Source of the DNA: Clostridium puniceum
GTDB lineage: Bacteria > Bacillota > Clostridia > Clostridiales > Clostridiaceae
Direction: 5' to 3'
Assembly (NCBI RefSeq): GCF_002006345.1
Contig: NZ_LZZM01000063.1
Span: forward strand, 1-64,000
Length of the DNA: 64,000 nucleotides
Below the pieces are notes generated by a model, which saw only the letters and a list, made by a program, of their open reading frames with translations, was not told where the DNA came from and did no database searches. A program made the translations under genes and the position numbers. Numbering within the stretch: position 1 is the stretch's first letter; the number at the start of each line of letters is the position of its first letter. This document shows, in pieces, positions 55,006-63,800 of the stretch.

Positions 55006-56187
55006 TTATTTTTCCCCTTTCTTTAAAAAGTCATCCCATAATGGTGACATATTTCTTAATCTTTCAATTATTGGCGGTACAACATCAAGAACATAATCTA
55101 CATCTTCTTCAGTTGATCCATCCCCCATTGTAAGCCTTAATGATCCATGAGCTATTTCATGAGGAAGTCCAATCGAAAGTAATACATGAGATGGATCTAA
55201 AGACCCTGATGTACAAGCACTACCACTTGATGCACAAACGCCCTTAAAATCTAATGATAAAAGAATTGATTCTCCTTCAATAAATCTAAAGCATACATTT
55301 ACATTACCTGGTAATCTCTTATCCCCTTTTGGGCCATTTAATTTAGTATATGGAATTTGTAAAAGTCCATTCATTAATTTATCTCTAAGTACTGTTAATT
55401 CTTTCATATGTTCTTCTAAATTATCAGTTGCAATTTCAATTGCTTTACCAAGTCCTACAATTGATGCAATATTTTCTGTTCCAGCTCTTCTATTCTTTTC
55501 TTGAGCTCCACCATGAATTAAATTATCTATCTTAATTCCTTTTTTAATATATAAAACACCAATTCCTTTAGGTCCATAAATTTTATGTCCTGCAAGTGAT
55601 AGCATATCTATGTTCATCTCTCTAACATCTACTGGAATATTTCCAACAGCCTGAACTGCATCTGTATGGAAGAAAATTTTCTTTTCTTTGCAAATTTCAC
55701 TAATTTCCTTTATAGGTTGAATTGTTCCAATTTCATTATTAGCAAACATAATGGTTACTAAAATTGTTTTATCAGTAATCGCATTCTTTAAGTCCTCTAA
55801 TCTAACAAAACCTTCTTCATCAACATCTAAATATGTAACTTCAAAACCATTTTTCTCTAAATATTCACAAGTGTGAAGAACTGCATGATGCTCTATTTTA
55901 GTAGTTATTATATGATTCCCTTTATTTTTATGAGCTGATGCAATACCTTTAATTGCCCAGTTATCAGCTTCTGATCCACCACCTGTAAAATATATCTCAC
56001 CTGGTAAACAGTTTAATGCTTTTGCTATTTGTTCTCTTGATTTATCTATGGCTCTTTTTGTTTCTCTTGATATTCCATAAAATGAAGATGGATTTCCAAA
56101 CTTCTCAGTAAAGTATGGAAGCATTTCTTCTACAACTTCTGGTTTAACATAAGTTGTAGCTGAATAGTCCATATATACATTTTTCAT
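55006..56187 (-). CDS. iscS: Cysteine desulfurase IscS
   Basis: A 393-residue PLP enzyme (NifS/IscS class). It has VYMDYSATTYVKPEVVEEMLPYFTEKFGNPSSFYG, YFTGGGSEADNWAIKG, HTDAVQAVGNIPVDV, PLP lysine in MLSLAGHKIYGPKGIGVLYI, and the mobile-loop cysteine in GVCASSGSACTSGSLDPSHVL. It supplies persulfide sulfur to IscU for clusters and to MnmA for tRNA thiolation. Operon position (iscR upstream by 2 nt, iscU downstream by 1 nt) supports the assignment over NifS. Confidence 0.97.
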   Translation of the reverse strand: MKNVYMDYSATTYVKPEVVEEMLPYFTEKFGNPSSFYGISRETKRAIDKSREQIAKALNCLPGEIYFTGGGSEADNWAIKGIASAHKNKGNHIITTKIEHHAVLHTCEYLEKNGFEVTYLDVDEEGFVRLEDLKNAITDKTILVTIMFANNEIGTIQPIKEISEICKEKKIFFHTDAVQAVGNIPVDVREMNIDMLSLAGHKIYGPKGIGVLYIKKGIKIDNLIHGGAQEKNRRAGTENIASIVGLGKAIEIATDNLEEHMKELTVLRDKLMNGLLQIPYTKLNGPKGDKRLPGNVNVCFRFIEGESILLSLDFKGVCASSGSACTSGSLDPSHVLLSIGLPHEIAHGSLRLTMGDGSTEEDVDYVLDVVPPIIERLRNMSPLWDDFLKKGEK

Positions 56188-56189
56188 AA

Positions 56190-56642
56190 TTACTCACTCC
56201 TATCGGCAATCTTGATGTTACCTTTTTTCTTATTCATAGCTTCATGGTCATCAAGTATATCTTGTAATGTTATTGAATTCATAACACTATCTATACTATT
56301 TTTTATTTTTTCCCATACAGCTTTTGTTGCGCAACAATCTGCGCTGTCACAGTCTACTCCATCAATGCAATCAGCTATTTCAATTGGTCCCTCTAAAATA
56401 GTCATTATATCTCCAACTGTTATTTCACTCGGTGGTCTGCATAAAACATATCCTCCCTGAGCACCTCTTATACTTCTTATAATATTAGCACGTCTAAGTG
56501 GGCTAAATAACTGTTCTAAGTAATATTCTGAAAGATTTTCTCTTTTTGATATAGTTTTTATTGAAACTGGGGCACCACCATAATTAGATGCTAAATCAAC
56601 CATAGCTCTAACTCCATATCTTCCTTTTGTTGAAAGTTTCAT
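56190..56642 (-). CDS. iscR: Rrf2-family regulator IscR
   Basis: A 150-residue Rrf2 regulator. The wHTH is MKLSTKGRYGVRAMVDLASNYGGAPVSIKTISKRENLSEYYLEQLFSPLRRANII. The cluster-binding cysteines lie in CIDGVDCDSADCCATKAVWEKI, which holds the usual three plus one. It senses Fe-S status and represses its own operon. The promoter at 56683-56711 leaves about 40 nt of leader with AT-rich palindrome-like sequence where it could bind. GGGGTGAAAGA precedes the ATG. Confidence 0.95.
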   Translation of the reverse strand: MKLSTKGRYGVRAMVDLASNYGGAPVSIKTISKRENLSEYYLEQLFSPLRRANIIRSIRGAQGGYVLCRPPSEITVGDIMTILEGPIEIADCIDGVDCDSADCCATKAVWEKIKNSIDSVMNSITLQDILDDHEAMNKKKGNIKIADRSE

Positions 56643-56682
56643 TCTTTCACCCCTTTTAATATTAAATACTAATTTTGTTTAT

Positions 56683-56711
56683 ATCTTACCAAACTACTCT
56701 GCTTTTGTCAA
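56683..56711 (-). promoter_or_regulatory. Sigma-A promoter of the iscR-iscS-iscU-mnmA operon
   Basis: TTGACA (56711-56706), 17-bp spacer, TAAGAT (56688-56683) on the minus strand. The start of transcription would fall in ATAAACAAAATTAGTATTTAAT, a candidate Rrf2 site. The -35 element lies only 8 bp downstream of the rarA stop codon. Confidence 0.85.
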
Positions 56712-56718
56712 ATCATAA

Positions 56719-57966
56719 TTATCGCTTTTTTATTGTATTCCAATATTTTTTTATGCTATCTTCATATTTATTTTGCTGCTCTTCATAATACCTCTTTCCC
56801 TTTAACTCCTTTGGCAAATATTCTTGTTCTATATAGTGATTTTTATAGTTATGTGGATATTTATACCCGCCAACACCTAGCTTTGCTGCTCCTAAATAAT
56901 GTGCATCTTTTAAATGCATAGGAACATCTCCAAAATTAATATTCTCTAAATCCTTCATGGCTACATCAATGGCTAAAATAGCACTATTAGATTTAGGTAA
57001 TGTTGCTAAATATATAACTATTTCAGAAAGAATTATTCTTGCTTCAGGTAATCCAACTTTTAATGCAAGCTCTATACCTGAATTCACAACTGATAAGGCA
57101 TTAGGAAAAGCAAGACCTATATCTTCCGCTGCAATAACTGATATTCTTCTAACTATAGCAGTTAAATTCCCACCTTTAATTAATCTCGCCAAATAATGAA
57201 TTGCTGCATCAGAATCACTACCTCTAATACTCTTTTGGAGTGCGCTTAATAAATTATAGAACTCATCTCCACTAGCATCAGCTCTCATATTAGACTGACC
57301 TAAACTTTCTATATATTCACTTGATATTTCTCTAACTTTTTTTACTTGAGAATTTATTGCAAGTTCTAAAATATTATATGCTTTTCTATAATCACCTTGA
57401 GATATTTCTCCAATATAATCAAGCGCTTCATCAGAATACTGAATTTCTAACCCCTCATTCATTAATCTCTCTATAGAATTTTCAAGTCCTATTATAATAT
57501 CCTGTGTATTTAATGGTTTAAAAGAAAATATATTACATCTGCTTATTATAGCTTTATGTATAACAAAGTATGGATTTTCAGTAGTGCTTGCTATTAACGT
57601 TATTCTTCCATCTTCTATAAATTCTAATAATGCCTGTTGTTGTTTTTTATTAAAATGCTGAAGCTCATCTATATATAAAACTACTCCATTATAATTTAAT
57701 AGATTATCCATATTATTAGTTATATCTTGAATATCTTTTACTGATGCAATTGTTGCATTTAATTTATAAAATTTCTTATCTACATAATTAGCCATTATAT
57801 TAGCTAATGTTGTTTTTCCTGTTCCTGGGGGACCATAAAATATGCAATTACATATGTTTTTACTTTTTATTAAATTATATAAGGGCTTTCCTTCACTTAA
57901 AATATGTTGTTGTCCTACAAAATCTTTTAAATCACTAGGTCTCATTAAATCTGCTAATGGTCTCAT
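56719..57966 (-). CDS. rarA: Replication-associated recombination ATPase RarA/MgsA
   Basis: A 415-residue AAA+ ATPase of the RarA/MgsA/WRNIP1 family. It opens RPLADLMRPSDLKDFVGQQHIL; Walker A is FYGPPGTGKTTLANIM and Walker B is VLYIDELQHFNKKQQQALL, then STTENPYFVIHKAIISRCNIFSF. The C-terminal tetramerisation part includes KSIRGSDSDAAIHYLARLIKGGN and ISVIAAEDIGLAFPNAL. It acts at stalled replication forks. It is its own transcription unit upstream of the isc operon. Confidence 0.95.
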   Translation of the reverse strand: MRPLADLMRPSDLKDFVGQQHILSEGKPLYNLIKSKNICNCIFYGPPGTGKTTLANIMANYVDKKFYKLNATIASVKDIQDITNNMDNLLNYNGVVLYIDELQHFNKKQQQALLEFIEDGRITLIASTTENPYFVIHKAIISRCNIFSFKPLNTQDIIIGLENSIERLMNEGLEIQYSDEALDYIGEISQGDYRKAYNILELAINSQVKKVREISSEYIESLGQSNMRADASGDEFYNLLSALQKSIRGSDSDAAIHYLARLIKGGNLTAIVRRISVIAAEDIGLAFPNALSVVNSGIELALKVGLPEARIILSEIVIYLATLPKSNSAILAIDVAMKDLENINFGDVPMHLKDAHYLGAAKLGVGGYKYPHNYKNHYIEQEYLPKELKGKRYYEEQQNKYEDSIKKYWNTIKKR

Positions 57967-58121
57967 TTTTCACCTCTTACTTAATGCCATTACATATTAT
58001 TTTACTTTATAATATAAACTCTATACTATAATTCATAGAAAATAGTATAAATCTTAAAACTTTCTTTTTCTAAAACTTAATTTTACACTAAATAATATTA
58101 TAGCAGATATAATAAAATAAA

Positions 58122-58156
58122 AAAGCAGTAAGAATCTAAAATATTCTTACTGCTTT
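58122..58156 (-). terminator. Terminator downstream of the VanZ-like gene
   Basis: A 14-bp perfect stem AAAGCAGTAAGAAT / ATTCTTACTGCTTT with a 7-nt loop and TTTTTTATTTTAT on the minus strand. Confidence 0.9.
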
Positions 58157-58210
58157 GCTTAAATAATATAATTAATTATATTACTATTCTACAAGTTTTT
58201 AAATAGTAAT

Positions 58211-58714
58211 TTAAATTTTTATACTTTCATTTTTTCTTTTCTTAATTACATATCTTTCATATATCTTATAATAAGCTAAATAAAAAAATATTAATCCTAT
58301 TAAAGCTCCTCCAAAGTCAACTAAAACATCACTAACTACAGAAGTTCTTTCTGGCACAAAAGATTGATGAAACTCATCTGTCACAGCATAAAATAAACAA
58401 ATAAATAGTATATAAACTATTGTATTCTTTCCCCTTTTATTATACACAAAGAATACACTGCTTACTAAAAGTGCTAATATCATATACATAAATGCATGAG
58501 CATTTTTTCTCACTAAATAATCTAATCGCTTCTCTTTCACTTGCTGTTCCTTAATAATATTTTTATTTGCCTCAGAATCTTTATTTTTCGTTTTATTTTC
58601 AATTAAATTAACTATCTTGTTACTTTGTTGGTGTGAGATTTCCCCATTATTGCTTGACATATGAAATATAAATCCCATCCAAAATAAGCATAAAAGTATA
58701 ACTATTTTTCTCAA
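58211..58714 (-). CDS. VanZ-like family membrane protein
   Basis: A 167-residue protein with four hydrophobic segments. An N-terminal helix (VILLCLFWMGFIFHMSS) leads to a charged periplasmic stretch, then RKNAHAFMYMILALLVSSVFFV, VYILFICLFYAVTDEFHQSFVPERTSVVSDVLVDFGGALIGLIFF. Motifs KnaHafmY and DEFHQsFvPgR are VanZ diagnostics. VanZ proteins give low-level teicoplanin tolerance; the mechanism is unknown. There is no van cluster nearby. The GGAGGCGATAAATT-like site precedes ATG. Confidence 0.88.
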   Translation of the reverse strand: MRKIVILLCLFWMGFIFHMSSNNGEISHQQSNKIVNLIENKTKNKDSEANKNIIKEQQVKEKRLDYLVRKNAHAFMYMILALLVSSVFFVYNKRGKNTIVYILFICLFYAVTDEFHQSFVPERTSVVSDVLVDFGGALIGLIFFYLAYYKIYERYVIKKRKNESIKI

Positions 58715-58896
58715 TTTATCGCCTCCTTATGCAATATGACACCTCTTAAATATTCTAAACAACTAAGGCACATCTCACATTCAGAATGAAGAATTACTGA
58801 ACTTTAATAGAATATTCAAACCCTAATATTCCTACAAATTGTTATATGTTTTTATTGTAAAGCATATGTATTTTTTTAAATCCTAATACAAAAAGA

Positions 58897-59079
58897 TCAG
58901 GCATTTCTACTTGTTTTCTTAGTATTATATTTTATTCCAAAGGTCTGACCATTTTGTGTTAGCTTTATGTTTTTTAGTATAATGTGAGCATTTTTATCTG
59001 CTCTTTTAGCAGTTTTGCATAAATCTGGTACAAATAATATTGTTATACCTACTATTAATATAATTAGAATTTTAATCAC
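58897..59079 (-). CDS. Small membrane-anchored protein, unknown
   Basis: A 60-residue frame with GTG start: one N-terminal helix (IKILIILIVGITILFVPDLC), then a basic tail (KTAKRADKNAHIILKNIKLTQ ends in KKTSRNA). The site is weak (AAAGGTTATCATC). No homologous family comes to mind. It lies between the VanZ-like and glycoside-hydrolase-like genes, alone. Confidence 0.4.
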   Translation of the reverse strand: MIKILIILIVGITILFVPDLCKTAKRADKNAHIILKNIKLTQNGQTFGIKYNTKKTSRNA

Positions 59080-59255
59080 GATGATAACCTTTATCTGTAT
59101 AATTTGTTTAATTATATTGTTATTTATTTATTATGTCAATCCTACAAATATTTAATTAATCATTCTAATTTTTAAATATATCAAAAAATATTATTATAAT
59201 AACAATTTACGAATAGATACTATTCCCAATTAAGATTACACCATATTAGCTCATA

Positions 59256-60356
59256 TTATATTAAACCTCCTTGTAAATAATCATGCATAGTCTGTTCTGC
59301 ACTTGTTACTTCAGTATCGTTAAAATAATCAAAGGGGCCACTTACATGCCACCATGAGAATCCTAATACATTGTTATTTTGGCATAAACCCTCAAATACT
59401 GCTTTAATCGCTAAGGCAATACCATCATAAGTTTTAGCATCACTTGCATTGGCAGGATCATACGCCCTAGCTAACCCCATATCCTTAGGCATTAATCCCG
59501 TTTCTGTTATAAAAATTTTCTTATTAAAAGCATTTGCATGAATATTGATTAAATCTATTATAGACTTTTCGTTAAAAATAGGTACATCATAAGATTGTAT
59601 TATTTCATCTAAGGTTGGATTTTGACTAACTAGTTTATCAGTATAATGAAAATACATATTGAACCCCAGAAAATCAAGTAACCCCCAAAATTTCAAAGGA
59701 GTATCTACTTGATATTCATTATAACGTGCTGCATAAGTCAATAAAAGATTGGGATATTGACTTCGTATTGTTGAAACAACATCTTCCCAATAGTTGTAAT
59801 TTGTATCAACTGTTTGTTGAACCTGTTCACAGCCAATACATAATATTGGAATATTATTATCAGTACACATTTGAGCATAATGTAGACATATAGTTTTCCA
59901 ATTCGAGAAGAATGTTGCTAAATCGGGATTATAGTCTTTTCTACTATAACTATCTGAATAATTAGTACCTAAGTGAAGTTTTATCATTGTGGTTTTCACA
60001 TTTGCAGTAGTAGCATTTGCAAGAGCTTGATTAACTATACTATCTGAAAACATAACAGGATTAGCATCTGTATCGCCTTTGATATTTATCATCACTACAA
60101 GAGTATTATCTGCTCCTTGAAAAGCTAGGTGCTTGTATACACCAACAGTTGGTATATGTGTTCCTCCAGTACCCCAAACTGTTGTGGATACAGTTTTATA
60201 CTTTAGATAGTTTCTAGCTATACTTAATCTAGTACCAGAAATATTTGATAGCTGTGAATCATCTATTTTATCAGTAGCTATTTTAATACTTCCTGCTTGA
60301 GTAACACTTATTAAAATTATTAGTATAACTAGAATATTTCTTTTAAATATATTCAT
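59256..60356 (-). CDS. Secreted glycoside-hydrolase-like TIM-barrel protein (GH113-like)
   Basis: A 366-residue protein with a signal-anchor (RNILVILIILISVTQAGS). The fold looks like a GH113/GTA-type (beta/alpha)8 barrel: KTTMIKLHLGTNYSDSYSRKD, ILCIGCEQVQQTVDTNYNYWEDVVSTIRSQYPNLLLTYAARYN, FLGFNMYFHY, IFITETGLMPKDMG, and FEGLCQNNNVLGFSWWHVSGPFD. GCEQ and ITETG provide candidate catalytic acid/base and nucleophile glutamates. It may trim an exported polysaccharide, consistent with the EPS genes next to it. Start ATG at 60356 follows AAGGGATGATAT. Family assignment is tentative. Confidence 0.7.
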   Translation of the reverse strand: MNIFKRNILVILIILISVTQAGSIKIATDKIDDSQLSNISGTRLSIARNYLKYKTVSTTVWGTGGTHIPTVGVYKHLAFQGADNTLVVMINIKGDTDANPVMFSDSIVNQALANATTANVKTTMIKLHLGTNYSDSYSRKDYNPDLATFFSNWKTICLHYAQMCTDNNIPILCIGCEQVQQTVDTNYNYWEDVVSTIRSQYPNLLLTYAARYNEYQVDTPLKFWGLLDFLGFNMYFHYTDKLVSQNPTLDEIIQSYDVPIFNEKSIIDLINIHANAFNKKIFITETGLMPKDMGLARAYDPANASDAKTYDGIALAIKAVFEGLCQNNNVLGFSWWHVSGPFDYFNDTEVTSAEQTMHDYLQGGLI

Positions 60357-60460
60357 ATATATCATCCCTTTATTTAATCTTATTAATATAATTTATATTC
60401 TGATATGTGATAAAGTTATTCTAATATTTTAACTACTATAATTTCCTAAAGAAAAAATAT

Positions 60461-61156
60461 TTATGCTCGCTTTTTAACTATTCTAACAGGGTTACCAACT
60501 GCAATGCTATTAGGTTCTATATCTTTATTTACAAGTGTGTTCGAACCTATTACTGATCCTCTACCTACGGTTACACCATCTAAAAATACAGTACCAGCTC
60601 CAATCCAACAATTATCTTCAATTACAATTCCTTTTTGAGTAGTACCTTGGTCTCTGATTAGAATATCTATTCTGTCAAAATTATGATTTTGAGCATGAAA
60701 TCTAATATTTTGTCCCATTATTACATCATTACCAATTTGTATTCCACCAGCACAACCAAAAAAACAAAAATCACCACAACTAAAATTATTTCCAATTTTT
60801 ATACCTGTCTTAGCATTTTTATAGTTGCCTGTACACTTTATTATAGAATATTTTCCAATACTTATATTGTCCCCCATTACGATACTGTTTGGCGATTCTG
60901 CATTTATCTCAACGTAATCATTTATTAAAATGTTATTTCCAATTGTTATATGTCGATTATGTTTTATATCTGTTCTTTTTCCAATAAAGATTCTTTTTCC
61001 ACTTTTTTCAAACCAAATCTTCTTAAAATATCCTCTTTGTAGCCTTGTTATTTTTACATATATAACATAACACTTATCTAATAAAGATATGTAACTATCC
61101 AATATATATTTTCTATTCTTAATATTTGATCTAATATTACTTGCAATATTATTCAT
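60461..61156 (-). CDS. Left-handed beta-helix acyltransferase (maltose/WbbJ-type O-acetyltransferase)
   Basis: A 231-residue hexapeptide-repeat transferase. N-terminal helices (about 1-60) precede repeats such as ITIGNNILINDYVEINAESPNSIVMGDNISIGKYSIIKC and IQIGNDVIMGQNIRFHAQNHNFD, with the catalytic histidine in NHNFD. The C-terminal part IVIEDNCWIGAGTVFLDGVTVGRGSVIGSNTLVNKDI gives the usual PNSIAVGNPVRIVKK end. Likely O-acetylates surface sugar. ATG at 61156 follows AGGAGTTGATTAT. It lies between galU and the GH-like gene. Confidence 0.87.
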   Translation of the reverse strand: MNNIASNIRSNIKNRKYILDSYISLLDKCYVIYVKITRLQRGYFKKIWFEKSGKRIFIGKRTDIKHNRHITIGNNILINDYVEINAESPNSIVMGDNISIGKYSIIKCTGNYKNAKTGIKIGNNFSCGDFCFFGCAGGIQIGNDVIMGQNIRFHAQNHNFDRIDILIRDQGTTQKGIVIEDNCWIGAGTVFLDGVTVGRGSVIGSNTLVNKDIEPNSIAVGNPVRIVKKRA

Positions 61157-61186
61157 ATAATCAACTCCTTTATTATAGAATGAATA

Positions 61187-61220
61187 AAAAAACTTCACCG
61201 AGCTTTGGGTCAAGTTTTTT
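61187..61220 (-). terminator. Terminator after galU
   Basis: AAAAAACTTGACC pairs with GGTGAAGTTTTTT with one mismatch; a T run follows on the minus strand. It overlaps the galU stop codon and separates galU from the acyltransferase gene. Confidence 0.65.
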
Positions 61221-62097
61221 ATTGTATTACACTTCTTAAATATTCTATAAATTCATCCTTAAGTTCAGGTTTTCTTAAAGCATATTCTACTGTTGCTTGT
61301 AAAAATTCTAATTTATCACCAACATCATACCTCTTACCTTCAAAATTATAAGCATACATAGCTTCACTCTTAATAAGTTCTAGTAATGCATCTGTAAGCT
61401 GAATTTCATTCCCCTTACCTGGCTTTGTATTCTCTAATATTTCAAATATTTTAGGAGTTACTATATATCTACCAAGTATTGCAGTATTAGAAGGAGCATC
61501 TTCTTTGCCTGGCTTTTCTACTAATCCCTTAACCTTACATACTCTATCCTCAACTTGTATTCCATCAACAATACCATACTTAGATACATTTTCATAATTA
61601 ACACTCTGAACACCCAGAATACTTGTCTTATATTCATTATAACAATCGATAAGTTGCTTTAAACAAGGTCTTTGAGATTGATCAGTATAAACAATATCAT
61701 CACCAAGAAGAATTGCAAAAGGTTCATTACCCACAAAACTCTTAGCACAAGAAATAGCATGTCCTAGACCTCTAGGCTCTTTTTGTCTTATATAATGAAT
61801 ATCAACCATATCTGAAACATTCTGAACTAGTTCTAACAATTCATCCTTATGATTCTTTTCAAGCTCCATCTCAAGCTCAACAGACTTATCAAAATGGTCT
61901 TCAATACACTTCTTGTTCCTACCAGTAACAATAAGAATTTCCTCAATTCCAGAAACAACTGCTTCCTCTATAATGTATTGAATAGTTGGCTTATCAACTA
62001 TTGGAAGCATTTCCTTTGGTTGAGCCTTAGTTGCAGGTAAAAATCTTGTTCCAAGACCTGCGGCTGGAATTATTGCTTTTCTTATTTTATTATTCAT
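61219..62097 (-). CDS. galU: UTP-glucose-1-phosphate uridylyltransferase
   Basis: A 292-residue nucleotidyltransferase: KAIIPAAGLGTRFLPATKAQPKEMLPIVDKPTIQYI, then EPFAILLGDDIVYTD, SKYGIVDGIQVEDRVCKVKGLVEKP and TKPGKGNEIQLTDALLELI. It makes UDP-glucose for surface polysaccharides and glycolipids. Placement beside the flippase and acyltransferase suggests supply of precursors to the same cluster. Confidence 0.95.
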   Translation of the reverse strand: MNNKIRKAIIPAAGLGTRFLPATKAQPKEMLPIVDKPTIQYIIEEAVVSGIEEILIVTGRNKKCIEDHFDKSVELEMELEKNHKDELLELVQNVSDMVDIHYIRQKEPRGLGHAISCAKSFVGNEPFAILLGDDIVYTDQSQRPCLKQLIDCYNEYKTSILGVQSVNYENVSKYGIVDGIQVEDRVCKVKGLVEKPGKEDAPSNTAILGRYIVTPKIFEILENTKPGKGNEIQLTDALLELIKSEAMYAYNFEGKRYDVGDKLEFLQATVEYALRKPELKDEFIEYLRSVIQ

Positions 62098-62242
62098 GTA
62101 TATATCACTCCCATATTCTCTAATATAAATTTTCTATATTTATCAATTCTAATAGTTAAAATTACTTATATTTGGCCTAGTATTACTTTCTACTTAATTC
62201 TAACTGGCAATTTACTGTTGTCCATAGAAGCTAAAAAGTGAA

Positions 62243-63697
62243 CTAAGAGATCTTCTTTCTATATTTATTTTTTATTCCATTAATCATAGTCATAATAATA
62301 TCATCCTTTAAAAGAATTAAAATGCTAAAGTAAAGTATTGGACAAATTAGTATTGAAGCTACAATTATTAAAATGTAATTCTGTATTAATAACTTTATAG
62401 TATATATACTTAATCCCATTATTATCACTGATATACAATATTTAACTAGTGATTTATTTAAATATTGTATTTTTATATCAATACAATTTTTTCTTATAAA
62501 AATGGCTGATGCAATTACCAAAATTGTTTCTGTTGCAACCCATGCCCATGAAGCACCTATATATGAATATTTATTTATTAAGAATATATTTAAAGTGCAA
62601 CTAATCACTGCACCTATACTTTGAAGTTTAAATGCTAAATTCTCTAATCTATGAGGTATTAATATTTGATTTACTTGCCATCCTCCAATAGAACTAATAA
62701 GTATTAAAATACTTATTATTTGTAACGCCGGAGTTGCTGGCAAAAATTCCCATCCACCCAAAAGTTGCATTATTTCTTTTGCTAAAAAACAAATTCCAAT
62801 TATACAAGGCAATGAAAGTATATAGATATAATTAATAGATTCTTTTATAACTTTCTTATATTCATTATGATTTTTTTGTATTAAATATGCTGTTCTAGGA
62901 ATAAATACTGTTACCACTGAATTAGTTACATTCAGCCCTATAGCTTGTACAGTCTTACTTCTTATATAATAAGCTAATTCTTTTTGTGAATGACTTCCTA
63001 CCATGATTTGATCTAAAGATGTATATATAGCTATTATTAAAGTAGTCATAAAATATACTTTCAATTCTTTCAAATAATAAATAGTTCTAAACTCATATAT
63101 TTTTTTGTTAATATATTTTTTAGCATGTATATAATTTAATATATTATTAAAACTTAATCCAAAAATATTAATAGCCGCATAAAACAAATAATTTTCTTTA
63201 TGTCTTATAATCGTAAGTATTAATATTACACTGATTATTTTAAAAATAATATTTCTAACTGTTATATAACCATACTCTTCTATCCCTTGATAAAACCAAT
63301 CAATAGAGAATATACTTAAAATAATCATTATTACCATTATTAAATATAGACTAATATCATTTCTAAAATTCTTCATCGTAAAAATTATAATTAAGTAGAC
63401 TATTATTGCAAGTAATGATAATAAAAATTGAATAAATATTAAATTCCAAAATGACATTGATAATTTCTTTTTATCATCTCTATTTCTTGCAATTTCTCTT
63501 ACTCCATATCTTGGTATTCCAAATGACGCAAATAATACAAACCAATTTATAATAGATGTTGCATAATTAACTTTTCCGATATTTTCAGCACCTAGTATAT
63601 TAGAGAGATATGGCGCTGTAATTAGCGGAAAAATCATATTTACAGTTGTTAATATTAGGTTATATATAAAATTCTTTTTTACAGATTTTTGTTCCAT
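62243..63697 (-). CDS. Polysaccharide flippase, Wzx/RfbX-like (PST family)
   Basis: A 484-residue MATE/PST-like membrane protein with about 14 helices. It starts KNFIYNLILTTVNMIFPLITAPYLSNILGAENIGKVNYATSIINWF, typical of O-antigen/EPS flippases, with FGIPRYGVREIARNRDDKKKLS. Later VGSHSQKELAYYIRSKTVQAIGLNVTNSVVTVFIPRTAYL resembles the central conserved part. It likely moves undecaprenyl-linked repeat units across the membrane. It belongs to the galU exopolysaccharide cluster; the chromosome to the right probably continues it. Confidence 0.9.
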   Translation of the reverse strand: MEQKSVKKNFIYNLILTTVNMIFPLITAPYLSNILGAENIGKVNYATSIINWFVLFASFGIPRYGVREIARNRDDKKKLSMSFWNLIFIQFLLSLLAIIVYLIIIFTMKNFRNDISLYLIMVIMIILSIFSIDWFYQGIEEYGYITVRNIIFKIISVILILTIIRHKENYLFYAAINIFGLSFNNILNYIHAKKYINKKIYEFRTIYYLKELKVYFMTTLIIAIYTSLDQIMVGSHSQKELAYYIRSKTVQAIGLNVTNSVVTVFIPRTAYLIQKNHNEYKKVIKESINYIYILSLPCIIGICFLAKEIMQLLGGWEFLPATPALQIISILILISSIGGWQVNQILIPHRLENLAFKLQSIGAVISCTLNIFLINKYSYIGASWAWVATETILVIASAIFIRKNCIDIKIQYLNKSLVKYCISVIIMGLSIYTIKLLIQNYILIIVASILICPILYFSILILLKDDIIMTMINGIKNKYRKKIS

Positions 63698-63800
63698 TTA
63701 TTTACTCCCTACTTAAATATGTGATCTGTCGATCTGTATAAAAATTGATCCTCCACGGCCTTAAAAATATAAGTTCAACCATTTTATTTTTTTATATTAT